A stretch of 52,392 nucleotides of DNA. It comes from Mycobacterium interjectum. GTDB taxonomy: Bacteria; Actinomycetota; Actinomycetes; Mycobacteriales; Mycobacteriaceae. Position 1 is the stretch's first letter. Each line of letters begins with the position of its first letter. The position numbers and the translations under genes were made by a program. This document shows, piece after piece, positions 1 through 6,989 of the stretch. The stretch is from the NCBI GenBank assembly GCA_002102225.1, contig LQPB01000099.1, forward strand, positions 1-52,392. Reading direction: 5' to 3'. Under the pieces are notes generated by a model that saw only the letters and a list, made by a program, of their open reading frames with translations, did no database searches and was not told where the DNA came from.

Positions 1-75
1 GGTCTGCGCGTGGACCTCAAAACGGCCCGCCATCGCCCGCATCTCGTGCGGGTCGGTCATAAAACGTGTTGCCAT
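1..75 (-). CDS. EsxJ/K/P-like WXG100 protein, 5' end only
   Basis: Only the first 25 codons are inside the window; the gene runs off the left edge. The N-terminus MATRFMTDPHEMRAMAGRF is nearly the same as the complete EsxJ-like gene at 2506-2802, so this is another member of the ESX-5-associated QILSS-type Esx family. These are small secreted partners of an EsxN-type protein. A GAAGGAGAAAGG ribosome-binding site precedes the ATG. It lies downstream of a PPE gene on the same strand, as the complete copy does, and looks like the start of a second PPE-Esx module. Its C-terminus and EsxN-like partner cannot be seen. Confidence 0.85.
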   Translation of the reverse strand, partial: MATRFMTDPHEMRAMAGRFEVHAQT

Positions 76-147
76 GTTGCCTTTCTCCTTCTGGATTTAA
101 CTTCCTGGATTTCTCATTCAGATTGGTCTTGGATCACGCGCGAAACC

Positions 148-504
148 TCAGCCCGCCGCCGGCGAGGTCGGTACCACGCTGGTTGTGCGCGGCAGGTCGA
201 AGCGAGGTTCCGCCTCGCCTTGCCACTCACCCCATTCGGCCCATTCGTTCCACTCGTCCATGCCCTCGCCGGCCGCCTCGGGGTTGACCCCGTCGACCGC
301 CTGCGCGGTGGCATCGGCGCCTTCTTGCGGCTCCGGTGCCCAATGGTCGTAGTCATCCGGGGGAACAGCCACCCCCCACTTCAGCGGAACCGATAAGCCG
401 CCGAGCATCCCCGACTCGCCTCGCTTTGCCGACACCGCATCGTCCGGCAGCGGGGAACCAAGAGGCAAAAGCACGGTGCCCCCTTCCACAGCCGTTTCGT
501 TCAT
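148..504 (-). CDS. small acidic W-repeat protein, PPE-like C-terminal tail
   Basis: I do not recognise this 118-residue protein. The ATG at 504 begins MNETAVEGG; the frame stays open back to 675, so a longer form is possible. The middle is acidic and tryptophan-rich, with WGVAVPPDDYDHWAPEP and then a run in which Trp recurs every third residue (EWNEWAEWGEW). The last residues (TTSVVPTSPAAG) resemble the extreme C-termini of PPE-SVP proteins, such as SRPSVVPRTGVG of the PPE encoded just upstream. It sits between that PPE gene and the partial esx gene. It could be a stand-alone ESX-5-associated gene or a C-terminal remnant of a lost PPE gene. No signal peptide or membrane segment is visible. 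That it is translated is inferred from composition and position. Confidence 0.5.
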   Translation of the reverse strand: MNETAVEGGTVLLPLGSPLPDDAVSAKRGESGMLGGLSVPLKWGVAVPPDDYDHWAPEPQEGADATAQAVDGVNPEAAGEGMDEWNEWAEWGEWQGEAEPRFDLPRTTSVVPTSPAAG

Positions 505-750
505 CTTCGAACCCGGCGGCGAATGGATCGCCACCAGGCACTTCGCATCGTAAGTCAATTCTGAGGACAATATCCGGGATTCACCGATTTCGCCTCTTTT
601 GGAAACAACGCATGAACCCGGGCGAGAACCGATGACGGAATCCGGGTGAGAGCGGCACGCTCCGCTTGATGCCACCGCAATATGGCCACCGACCCGGGCC
701 CCGGGGCCGCCGACTCGCGGCCCGGCTTATCACCTGCCCTTTCCGGCGAC

Positions 751-1953
751 CTATCCGACCCCGGTCCGCGGCACCACGCTGGGCCGCGACTGCACGACAT
801 GGGTGGGACTGGCCCCGCCACGGCCCATCATTCCGCCGGGCATGCCCGCCCCGGCACCCATGCCACCCATCGGCATCGGCATCATCGGCATGCCGCCGCC
901 CATCGGCGCCCCGGCAGCCGCCGCGCCGGCCGGCATCTCGCCCATGCCCGACATCGCCGCGCTGACCATCCGGGACGGCGCCGATCCCTGCCAGGTCGGG
1001 GGCACCGACATCGCGCCGACCAGCCGAGCCTTGCCCAGACCGGCCTCGGCGCCACCCAGGCCGCCGACGCCGCCGCCAAGCCCCTTCGGAACCGCGCTGC
1101 TGACGAACTTGGCCGGATCGACCGCGCCCGCGGCACCCGTCGCACCGGCGAGCGCCGCCGAATTCGACGCGCCCATTCCCGCTTGGGCCGCCATCATGAT
1201 CGGCGACATCATCATGCTCACCGGCATCATTCCGACCTGAGCGACCGTCGACAGCGAAGAAATCGGCGCCGCCGAAGCCAGGGACGCCGCCTGCGACACC
1301 GCACTCCCGGCCACCGCCGTGATGCTCGACAACCCGCCCACGCCCGCCACCGACGTCGCCAACCCGGCGACCTGCGAGCCCACGCCGGTCAGCGGCGCCG
1401 CCAACAGCCCGGTCAAGCCGGCCAGGTTCAGCGGGGGCAGGCTGAACGCCGGCAACGCCGCGGCCACCCCCATGGCCCCGCCGTGGTAGCCGACCATCGC
1501 GGCCACGTCCTGCGCCCACATCTCCATGTACTCGAACTCGGTCATGAAGATCGCCGGGGTGTTCTGGCCCAGGATGTTCGTCGCGATCAACGCCATCAGC
1601 TGGGCGCGGTTCGCCGTGATCGCCGGCGTGGGCACTGTCGCGGCCAGCGCGGACTCGAACGCCGTCGCGGCGGTGCGCGCCTGCAGGCCCGCGGCCTCAG
1701 CCTGCCCCGCGGCCGCGCTCAACCAGCCCACGTAGGGCGTCGCCGCTGCCGCCATGGACATCGACGCCGGACCCGCCCAGGGCCCGTCGGTCAACCCCGA
1801 GACCACCGATTGGAACGACGCCGCCGCACCCGACAGGTCCGTCGCCAGGGAGTCCCAGGCCGACGCGGCCATGAACAAGGGCCCTGAACCCGCCCCGGCG
1901 AACATCAACGCCGAGTTGATCTCCGGCGGGAAGAACGTAAAAGCGGGAACCAT
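751..1953 (-). CDS. PPE family protein, SVP subfamily
   Basis: The product has about 400 residues. It begins MVPAFTFFPPEINSALMFAGAGSGP, with the PPE motif at residues 8-10, and has the usual helical PPE domain over the first 180 residues. The motif MSVPPTWQGS near residue 290 places it in the PPE-SVP subfamily. The C-terminus is rich in Gly, Met and Pro and ends SRPSVVPRTGVG. The frame is open further upstream, but the ATG at 1953 gives the canonical PPE start. PPE proteins of this type are exported by ESX-5 with EspG5 help and act at the cell surface or outside. It follows an esx pair on the same strand and is a close paralogue of the PPE gene at 2886-4061, with stretches that are almost identical in DNA. 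No PE gene is present beside it. Confidence 0.93.
   Translation of the reverse strand: MVPAFTFFPPEINSALMFAGAGSGPLFMAASAWDSLATDLSGAAASFQSVVSGLTDGPWAGPASMSMAAAATPYVGWLSAAAGQAEAAGLQARTAATAFESALAATVPTPAITANRAQLMALIATNILGQNTPAIFMTEFEYMEMWAQDVAAMVGYHGGAMGVAAALPAFSLPPLNLAGLTGLLAAPLTGVGSQVAGLATSVAGVGGLSSITAVAGSAVSQAASLASAAPISSLSTVAQVGMMPVSMMMSPIMMAAQAGMGASNSAALAGATGAAGAVDPAKFVSSAVPKGLGGGVGGLGGAEAGLGKARLVGAMSVPPTWQGSAPSRMVSAAMSGMGEMPAGAAAAGAPMGGGMPMMPMPMGGMGAGAGMPGGMMGRGGASPTHVVQSRPSVVPRTGVG
1441..1675. repeat. segment duplicated at 3549-3783 between the two PPE genes
   Basis: This stretch of the first PPE gene matches 3549-3783 of the second at a constant offset of 2108 bases, with only about ten mismatches by eye. 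Further near-identical blocks cover the last ~200 bases of both genes (about 780-1000 and 2895-3110). The N-terminal coding parts and the middle are clearly more diverged. A patchy pattern like this fits gene conversion between tandem paralogues better than a uniform recent duplication. Confidence 0.8.
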
Positions 1954-2033
1954 CACACCCCCAAGCCAGCCAGCCGCATCAACGGCACAGTCCAACGATC
2001 AACAGACACCACGAGCCGATCCTAAAGCCTTCG

Positions 2034-2051
2034 CCCCTGAAAAATCAGGGG
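2034..2051. promoter_or_regulatory. perfect stem-loop upstream of PPE gene
   Basis: CCCCTGA and its exact reverse complement TCAGGGG flank a four-base A-rich loop. It lies in the 238-base gap between the EsxN-like gene and the downstream PPE gene, about 80 bases before the PPE start. There is no T-run after it on the minus strand, so it may be a weak terminator, a processing site or an mRNA 5' structure. Confidence 0.4.
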
Positions 2052-2141
2052 TTTCACCAAACCGTCCAACCCATCGTGGCATTGAATTCGCGTCGGGGAC
2101 CGGTTCTCGTCACCCGCGGGGGCGTACCGGCGTCTTCGAGC

Positions 2142-2188
2142 GCCTCGGGCGCGGGTAACACCGAGGTGCTACCCGCGCCCTCGGAGGC
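2142..2188 (-). terminator. GC-rich hairpin just after the EsxN-like stop codon
   Basis: GGGCGCGGGTA (2147-2157) pairs perfectly over 11 bp with TACCCGCGCCC (2170-2180). The stem can extend through GCCTC/GAGGC with a small bulge. It begins a few bases after the stop codon of the minus-strand esx gene and has no U-tract, which is the usual form of a mycobacterial intrinsic terminator. It probably ends or attenuates the PPE-EsxJ-EsxN transcript before the next PPE gene. Confidence 0.6.
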
Positions 2189-2191
2189 GGG

Positions 2192-2476
2192 TCAGGCCCA
2201 GCTGGAGCCGACCGCGCTGTCGGTGCTGGCCATGTTGCTGCCGGCGCTTTGCACCTTCTGGCCGTGGGAGTTGGCCTGCTCGTAGATCACCTGGAAGTTG
2301 CGACCCAACTGGGTGATGAACTCCTGGCAGGCCACCGAACCGGCGCCACCCCAGAAGTCACCAGCGGCAAGCACATCGCGAACGATGGCCTGGTGCTCGG
2401 CCTCCAACGACGCCGCCTGGGCGCGAATCGTCGCGCCATGCGCGTCCACGTCGCCAAACTGGTAGTTAATTGTCAT
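2192..2476 (-). CDS. EsxN/EsxI-like WXG100 protein
   Basis: This 94-residue protein starts MTINYQFGDVDAHGATIRAQA and contains the WXG turn as FWGGAGS near residue 43. It belongs to the Mtb9.9 (EsxI/L/N/O/V) family. Such proteins form helical-hairpin heterodimers with an EsxJ/K/M/P/W-type partner and are secreted by ESX-5. The partner is encoded immediately upstream (2506-2802) with a 29-base gap. A TAGGAG ribosome-binding site precedes the ATG. The pair parallels esxP-esxO (Rv2347c-Rv2346c) of M. tuberculosis in both order and genomic location. Confidence 0.95.
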   Translation of the reverse strand: MTINYQFGDVDAHGATIRAQAASLEAEHQAIVRDVLAAGDFWGGAGSVACQEFITQLGRNFQVIYEQANSHGQKVQSAGSNMASTDSAVGSSWA

Positions 2477-2505
2477 CGCACAAATCTCCTAACGCCTCAA
2501 GGCCA

Positions 2506-2802
2506 CTAACTGCTCAAAATCTGCTGCGAAGCCTGCTCTTGCTGCTCGTAGTTATTGGCGTCGCGGATCAGCCCGTCGCGAACGCTGTGCAGCATGTTCA
2601 CAATGTTGTTGAACGCCTGGTTCATCTGGCCCATCGTGTTGTAGGACGTCGCCGAAGCCGCCCCACTCCAGCCGGCGCCGGAAATGTTCTGCGAGGACGC
2701 CCACATCCGGCGCGCCTCGTCCGAAACCGTCTGCGCGTGCACGTCGAAACGACCTGCCATCGCCCGCATCGCATGCGGATCGGTCATAAACCGAGTAGCC
2801 AT
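2506..2802 (-). CDS. EsxJ/K/P-like WXG100 protein (QILSS family)
   Basis: The protein has 98 residues, starts MATRFMTDPHAMRAMAGRFDV and ends QQILSS, the signature of the EsxJ/K/M/P/W family. The WXG turn is WSG around residue 45. A YxxxE type VII secretion signal (YEQQE) lies close to the C-terminus. It is expected to heterodimerise with the EsxN-like product of the next gene and leave the cell through ESX-5. A GGAAGGAG ribosome-binding site precedes the ATG. The PPE stop codon is 83 bases upstream, so PPE, EsxJ-like and EsxN-like genes are probably co-transcribed. Confidence 0.95.
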   Translation of the reverse strand: MATRFMTDPHAMRAMAGRFDVHAQTVSDEARRMWASSQNISGAGWSGAASATSYNTMGQMNQAFNNIVNMLHSVRDGLIRDANNYEQQEQASQQILSS

Positions 2803-2885
2803 TACCCCACTCCTTCCGTGACAAAAAATTGAAGTTAGGCGCCACTGCGGCGCCCAACGCGCAGCCCCGACCTATCACCCCCGCC

Positions 2886-4061
2886 CTATCCGACTCCGAT
2901 GCGCGGCACCACGCTGGGCCGCGACTGCACGACATTCGGGCTGGCCCCGCCGCGGCCCATCATCCCGCCGGCCATGCCCGCCCCGGCGCCCATGCCACCC
3001 ATCGGCATCGGCATGAACGGCATGCCGCCGCCCATCGGCGCCCCGGCAGCCGCCGCGCCGGCCGGCATCTCGCCCATGCCCGACATCGCCGCACTGACCA
3101 TCCGGGACGGCGTTGACCCCTGCCACGTCGGCGGCACCGACATCGCACCGACGAGCCGCGCCCCGCCCAAATTCGCGGACGCGCCGCCCAGGCCGCCCAG
3201 GCCGCCCGCGCGCCCACCGCCAAGCCCCAACCCCGCGGGACCAGCGGTGCTGACGAACTTCGTCGCATCGAGGGCGCCGGCCGCACCCGTCTTTCCGGCC
3301 AGCGCCGCCGAATTCGCCCCCATGCCGGCTTGGGCCGCCATCATGATCGGCGACATCATCATGCTCGCCGGCGTCATCACGACCTGGGCCACCGTCGACA
3401 AACTGGACAGCGGCAGCGCCGACGCCAGGCCCGACACCTGCGATACTGCGGGCCCGACCACCGCCGTCACCGGCGCCAGCGGGGCGGCAATCGCACCCCC
3501 CACCGACGTCAGCAAGCCTGTCAGGCCCGCCAGGCTCACCGGGGGGAGGCTGAACGCCGGCAACGCCGCGGCCACCCCCATGGCCCCGCCGTGATAGCCG
3601 ACCATCGCGGCCACGTCCTGCGCCCACATCTCCATGTACTCGAACTCGGTCATGAAGATCGCCGGGGTGTTCTGGCCCAGGATGTTCGCCGCGATCAACG
3701 CCATCAGCTGGGCGCGGTTCGCCGCGATCGCCGGCGTCGGCACCGTCGCCGCCAGCGCGGACTCGAACGCCGTCGCCGCCGCGCGGGCCTGAGCCGCTGC
3801 GGCCCCGGCCTGCACCGCCGCCGAGTTCAACCACCCCACGTACGGCGCCGCGGCCTCTGCCATGGCGGCCGCCGACGGGCCTGTCCACGACCCATTGGTC
3901 AGACCGCTCACCACCGAGTTGAACGACGACGCCGCCCCCGACAGGTCCGACGCCAAGCCGTCCCAGGCCGCCGCCGCCGTGAACAACGGGCCCGAACCCG
4001 CGCCGGCGAAGATTCGCGCCGAATTGATCTCCGGCGGCAACCAGGAAAAATCGAGAACCAT
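2886..4061 (-). CDS. PPE family protein, SVP subfamily
   Basis: The product has 391 residues. It starts MVLDFSWLPPEINSARIFAG, with PPE at residues 9-11, and carries MSVPPTWQGS in the SVP position. The tail is Gly/Met/Pro-rich and ends SRPSVVPRIGVG. It is predicted to be an ESX-5 substrate, as most PPE-SVP proteins are. A GGAGCTCCTG stretch immediately before the ATG offers a ribosome-binding site. It is the first gene of the PPE-EsxJ-EsxN run and sits next to glyS, the position held by PPE40 in M. tuberculosis, but it is shorter than PPE40. It is a tandem paralogue of the PPE at 751-1953. Confidence 0.93.
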   Translation of the reverse strand: MVLDFSWLPPEINSARIFAGAGSGPLFTAAAAWDGLASDLSGAASSFNSVVSGLTNGSWTGPSAAAMAEAAAPYVGWLNSAAVQAGAAAAQARAAATAFESALAATVPTPAIAANRAQLMALIAANILGQNTPAIFMTEFEYMEMWAQDVAAMVGYHGGAMGVAAALPAFSLPPVSLAGLTGLLTSVGGAIAAPLAPVTAVVGPAVSQVSGLASALPLSSLSTVAQVVMTPASMMMSPIMMAAQAGMGANSAALAGKTGAAGALDATKFVSTAGPAGLGLGGGRAGGLGGLGGASANLGGARLVGAMSVPPTWQGSTPSRMVSAAMSGMGEMPAGAAAAGAPMGGGMPFMPMPMGGMGAGAGMAGGMMGRGGASPNVVQSRPSVVPRIGVG

Positions 4062-4171
4062 CAGGAGCTCCGCGCGGCGGACCGTGCCAGAGCCCTCGTT
4101 GCCCCCCGGAAATCAACACACATCACGGCCGGATCGTAAGGCAGATATCGTGGAAAAGCGCCATTTTTTCC

Positions 4172-4226
4172 CAAACTTGAATCGATCGAGAACGCAAACT
4201 TGACCGGATCAATAACGCAAACTTGA
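4172..4226. repeat. three iterated repeats, 23-bp period, upstream of PPE operon
   Basis: CAAACTTGA occurs at 4172-4180, 4195-4203 and 4218-4226, exactly 23 bp apart. The second and third copies share the longer unit AACGCAAACTTGA, and similar GATC-containing bases fill the gaps. On the minus strand the unit reads TCAAGTTTG. The array is 110-165 bases upstream of the PPE start. About two helical turns between copies would put them on one DNA face, as in activator or repressor sites. Confidence 0.7.
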
Positions 4227-4250
4227 TTCAATCCGAAAAGTGCACAACCA

Positions 4251-4278
4251 TCGGCCCGCGAGCCGGAGACCGGGCCGA
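4251..4278 (-). terminator. possible glyS terminator hairpin
   Basis: Perfect 8-bp inverted repeat TCGGCCCG/CGGGCCGA with a 12-base loop. It lies downstream of glyS in its direction of transcription and has no T-run. The 180-base distance from the stop codon weakens the call. Confidence 0.35.
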
Positions 4279-4460
4279 CGCGCACCACGCGTCAAGACGC
4301 CCGGAGCAGCGCTGATTCCCCGGGATACGGTCGGAAGCGCGGGTTGCGCGGCAGAATTTACGGTGGCAAATGCGATCGCACGCAATTTGATTATTCGGCG
4401 CATTCTGCCAATGGCGCCGATAAGGCGGCGACGAATGGCAATCTTGTGCGGCGCGGGGCC

Positions 4461-5858
4461 CTAGCAGCCCTTCAGCCGCGCCGCCAGGTAGTCGGCGACG
4501 GAGCCGATCGCGACGCGATCCTGAGTCATGGCGTCGCGCTCGCGCACGGTCACGGCGTCGTCCTCGAGCGAGTCGAAGTCGACCGTCACGCAGAACGGCG
4601 TGCCGACCTCGTCCTGGCGCCGGTACCGGCGTCCGATGGCTCCGGCATCGTCGAACTCGATGTTCCAGCACTTGCGCAGTTCGGCGGCCAGGTCGCGGGC
4701 CTTGGGGCTCAGGTCGGCGTGCCGGGACAGCGGCAGCACCGCCGCCTTGACCGGGGCCAGCCGCGGGTCGAGCCGAAGCACCGTCCGCTTTTCCATGGCG
4801 CCCTTGGCGTTGGGGGCTTCGTCCTCGCTGTAGGCATCGACGAGAAACGCCATGAACGAGCGCGTCAGCCCGGCGGCCGGTTCGATGACGTAGGGCGTGT
4901 AGCGGGAGTCGGTGACCTGGTCGTAGAACGACAGGTCGGCCCCGGAATGCTTTGCGTGCGTTGACAGGTCGAAGTCCGTGCGGTTGGCGACGCCTTCCAG
5001 CTCGCCCCACGGATTGCCGGCGAAACCGAACTTGTACTCGATGTCGACGGTGCGGTCCGAGTAGTGCGACAGCTTTTCCTGGGGATGCTCATACAGGCGC
5101 AGGTTCTGCGGGTCGATGCCCAGGTCGACGTACCACTGCAGGCGGGTGTCGATCCAATACTGATGCCATTCCTTCGCCGTCGAGGGCTCCACGAAGAACT
5201 CCATCTCCATCTGCTCGAACTCTCGGGTCCGGAAGATGAAGTTGCCGGGGGTGATCTCGTTGCGGAAGCTCTTGCCGATCTGCCCGATTCCGAACGGCGG
5301 CTTGCGGCGCGCGGTCATCACCACGTTGGCGAAGTTGACGAAGATGCCCTGCGCGGTCTCCGGACGCAGGTAGTGCAGCCCCTCCTCGGTCTCGATCGGT
5401 CCGAGGTAGGTCTTGAGCATCATGTTGAATTCGCGGGGTTCGGTCCACTGACCCTTGGTGCCGCAGTCCGGACAGGCGATCTCGCTCATCGGGACCGAAT
5501 CGGGGTCGGCGATCCCCTTCTTCGCCGCATAGGCCTCCTGCATGTGGTCCTGGCGATGCCGGTGGTGGCAGTTCAGGCACTCGACCAGCGGGTCGTGGAA
5601 GACCTCGACGTGGCCGGAGGCCACCCACACCTGGCGCGGCAGGATGATCGACGAGTCGAGCCCGACCACGTCGTCGCGGCCGGTGACCACCGCGCGCCAC
5701 CACTGGCGCTTGATGTTCTCCTTGAGCTCAACACCCAGCGGGCCGTAGTCCCACGCCGATTTGGTGCCCCCGTAGATCTCGCCCGAGGGAAAGACGAAGC
5801 CCCGCCGTTTGGCCAGGTTGACTACGGTGTCGATGACGGACGCCACGGGGCTGTGCAC
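4461..5858 (-). CDS. glyS: glycyl-tRNA synthetase, class II alpha2 type
   Basis: The enzyme attaches glycine to tRNA-Gly in the cytoplasm. The protein matches mycobacterial GlyS along its whole length, ending VADYLAARLKGC, with class II features such as GKSFRNEITPGNFIFRTREF-type residues near 215-235 and GLTRSFMAFL near 375. I chose the GTG at 5858 (465 residues) because it aligns with the M. tuberculosis N-terminus; the frame is open to 5951 and an ATG at 5921 is an alternative. CxxC pairs at residues 94/97 and 129/132 look like a zinc ribbon. From memory, M. tuberculosis GlyS lacks these cysteines. It is divergent from smtB-zur. Confidence 0.95.
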   Translation of the reverse strand: MHSPVASVIDTVVNLAKRRGFVFPSGEIYGGTKSAWDYGPLGVELKENIKRQWWRAVVTGRDDVVGLDSSIILPRQVWVASGHVEVFHDPLVECLNCHHRHRQDHMQEAYAAKKGIADPDSVPMSEIACPDCGTKGQWTEPREFNMMLKTYLGPIETEEGLHYLRPETAQGIFVNFANVVMTARRKPPFGIGQIGKSFRNEITPGNFIFRTREFEQMEMEFFVEPSTAKEWHQYWIDTRLQWYVDLGIDPQNLRLYEHPQEKLSHYSDRTVDIEYKFGFAGNPWGELEGVANRTDFDLSTHAKHSGADLSFYDQVTDSRYTPYVIEPAAGLTRSFMAFLVDAYSEDEAPNAKGAMEKRTVLRLDPRLAPVKAAVLPLSRHADLSPKARDLAAELRKCWNIEFDDAGAIGRRYRRQDEVGTPFCVTVDFDSLEDDAVTVRERDAMTQDRVAIGSVADYLAARLKGC

Positions 5859-5944
5859 TCCCTTTCGAAAATCCAGGTGGACGGGGCGGCGGCGGAGCGC
5901 CGCTCGCAAAACATCAGTCATGGTATCGACCGGCGCCGCGATCT

Positions 5945-5973
5945 TTGACATGCGTCATCACGCATGTGACAGT
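5945..5973 (+). promoter_or_regulatory. candidate smtB-zur promoter with overlapping palindromic operator
   Basis: TTGACA at 5945-5950 is a consensus -35. Starting within it, CATGCGT-N4-ACGCATG at 5949-5966 is a perfect 7-bp inverted repeat that fills the spacer. A poor -10 (about 5968-5973) follows at 17 bases. ArsR/SmtB repressors bind such palindromes across their own promoters, and mycobacterial smtB is known to be autoregulated, so this is the likely SmtB operator. It also lies upstream of glyS. Confidence 0.55.
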
Positions 5974-6046
5974 GGAAAGCGGCCGATCGCGATTTCCGCG
6001 ACGGGCCCCTCCACTACCCGCCAATTCTCGAGGTGATCACTTTCCC

Positions 6047-6472
6047 ATGGCGACGTCCTCAACGTCTTCGGCGCCGGCCACCGCCGGCGGCGACGTGGGA
6101 TCGGAGCTGACCGTGCCTGCCCACGACCATGGCAGGGCGAGTCCGCGCCGGCACGCGGAGTTTCCCGAGTACCCCATCCCACCGACGCGGGAGATCCTCG
6201 ACGCCGCGGGCGAGCTGTTGCGCGCACTGGCCGCACCCGTGCGGATCGCCATCGTGCTGCAGTTGCGCGAATCGCACCGCTGCGTGCACGAACTGGTCGA
6301 CGCGCTAGGCGTACCGCAGCCGCTGGTCAGCCAGCACCTGAAGATCCTCAAGGCGGCGGGCGTGGTGGCCGGCGAAAGGTCCGGCCGGGAAGTGCTGTAT
6401 CGGCTCGCCGACCACCACCTCGCGCACATTGTCGTCGACGCCGTCGCCCACGCGAGCGAGGACACAGCGTGA
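6047..6472 (+). CDS. smtB: SmtB, ArsR-family zinc-responsive repressor
   Basis: A 141-residue winged-helix repressor. After a variable, His-containing N-terminus, residues 46-141 match mycobacterial SmtB almost exactly (REILDAAGELLRALAAPVR, then the recognition helix PQPLVSQHLKILKAAG). The alpha-5 metal site is intact in the pattern DxH-x10-HxxE: Asp122, His124, His135 and Glu138. The known role is to repress the smtB-zur operon without zinc and release it when zinc binds. The ATG at 6047 follows GAGGTGAT and matches the family start; the frame is open upstream. The stop overlaps the GTG of zur. Confidence 0.95.
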   Translation: MATSSTSSAPATAGGDVGSELTVPAHDHGRASPRRHAEFPEYPIPPTREILDAAGELLRALAAPVRIAIVLQLRESHRCVHELVDALGVPQPLVSQHLKILKAAGVVAGERSGREVLYRLADHHLAHIVVDAVAHASEDTA

Positions 6473-6861
6473 CGGGCGCCAGCGTGCGCTCCACCCGTCA
6501 GCGCGCCGCGATCGCCACGCTGCTGGAGACCTTGGACGAATTCCGCTCGGCCCAGGAGCTGCACGACGAGCTGCGCCGCCGCGGCGAGAACATCGGCCTG
6601 ACCACCGTGTACCGCACGCTGCAGTCGATGGCGGCGGCGGGCCTGGTCGACACGCTGCGCACCGACACCGGCGAGTCGGTGTACCGCAGTTGCTCGGAAC
6701 ATCACCACCACCATCTGGTGTGCCGATGCTGCGGCTCCACCGTCGAGGTCGGCGACCACGAGGTCGAGGAGTGGGCGGAGCAAGTGGCCGCCAAGCACGG
6801 CTACTCCGACGTCAGCCACACCATCGAAATCTTCGGAACCTGCGCCCAGTGCCGCTCCTAG
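6469..6861 (+). CDS. zur: Zur (FurB), zinc uptake regulator
   Basis: A 130-residue Fur-family repressor that binds zinc and shuts off zinc-uptake, ESX-3 and alternative ribosomal-protein genes in M. tuberculosis. It has the DNA-binding winged helix (NIGLTTVYRTLQSM, 41-54), a five-His run at 78-82, structural zinc pairs Cys85/Cys88 and Cys125/Cys128, and the HxIEIFG sensory region near 117-123. It starts at a GTG that overlaps the smtB stop (GTGA), so the two proteins are translationally coupled. Zur therefore rises when SmtB is de-repressed by zinc. Confidence 0.96.
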   Translation: MTGASVRSTRQRAAIATLLETLDEFRSAQELHDELRRRGENIGLTTVYRTLQSMAAAGLVDTLRTDTGESVYRSCSEHHHHHLVCRCCGSTVEVGDHEVEEWAEQVAAKHGYSDVSHTIEIFGTCAQCRS

Positions 6862-6989
6862 GCTGACCCCCGCACGCGGACCGGCCGCGGAAAGTTTCTG
6901 AAAAAAGTGTCCGACACGCGCTTGCCGCGTGCTCCTACCCATGAGTGGCCCACGGGCCGAGACACCACCTCAAGGGAAGTGAGCACGCG

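Larger units (their letters stand above)
4062..4460. other. 399-bp PPE upstream / glyS downstream region
   Basis: No convincing gene is present. Toward the PPE gene, a TACGAT hexamer on the minus strand (4133-4138) is a possible -10 element about 75 bases before the start; no good -35 accompanies it. Upstream of that lie three phased copies of a 9-bp motif (4172-4226), listed separately. A perfect 8-bp inverted repeat, TCGGCCCG/CGGGCCGA at 4251-4278, lies 180 bases past the glyS stop and could serve as its terminator. Confidence 0.6.

Noticed and set aside
691..708. GGCCCCGGGGCC palindrome after the first PPE stop
   Set aside because: No loop and ordinary for such GC-rich DNA; too weak to call a terminator.
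682..1887. 401-codon plus-strand frame opposite the first PPE gene
   Set aside because: His/Arg-rich shadow of the Gly/Met/Pro-rich PPE tail; the second PPE gene has a similar shadow.
2875..4119. Alternative 414-codon minus-strand frame over the second PPE gene
   Set aside because: Gly/Arg-rich, no domain, and the overlapping frame encodes a clear PPE protein.
4062..4460. Zur box near the PPE operon, prompted by nearby zur
   Set aside because: No TGAAAATCATTTTCA-like palindrome is present; only the 23-bp iterated repeats and a GC-rich hairpin.
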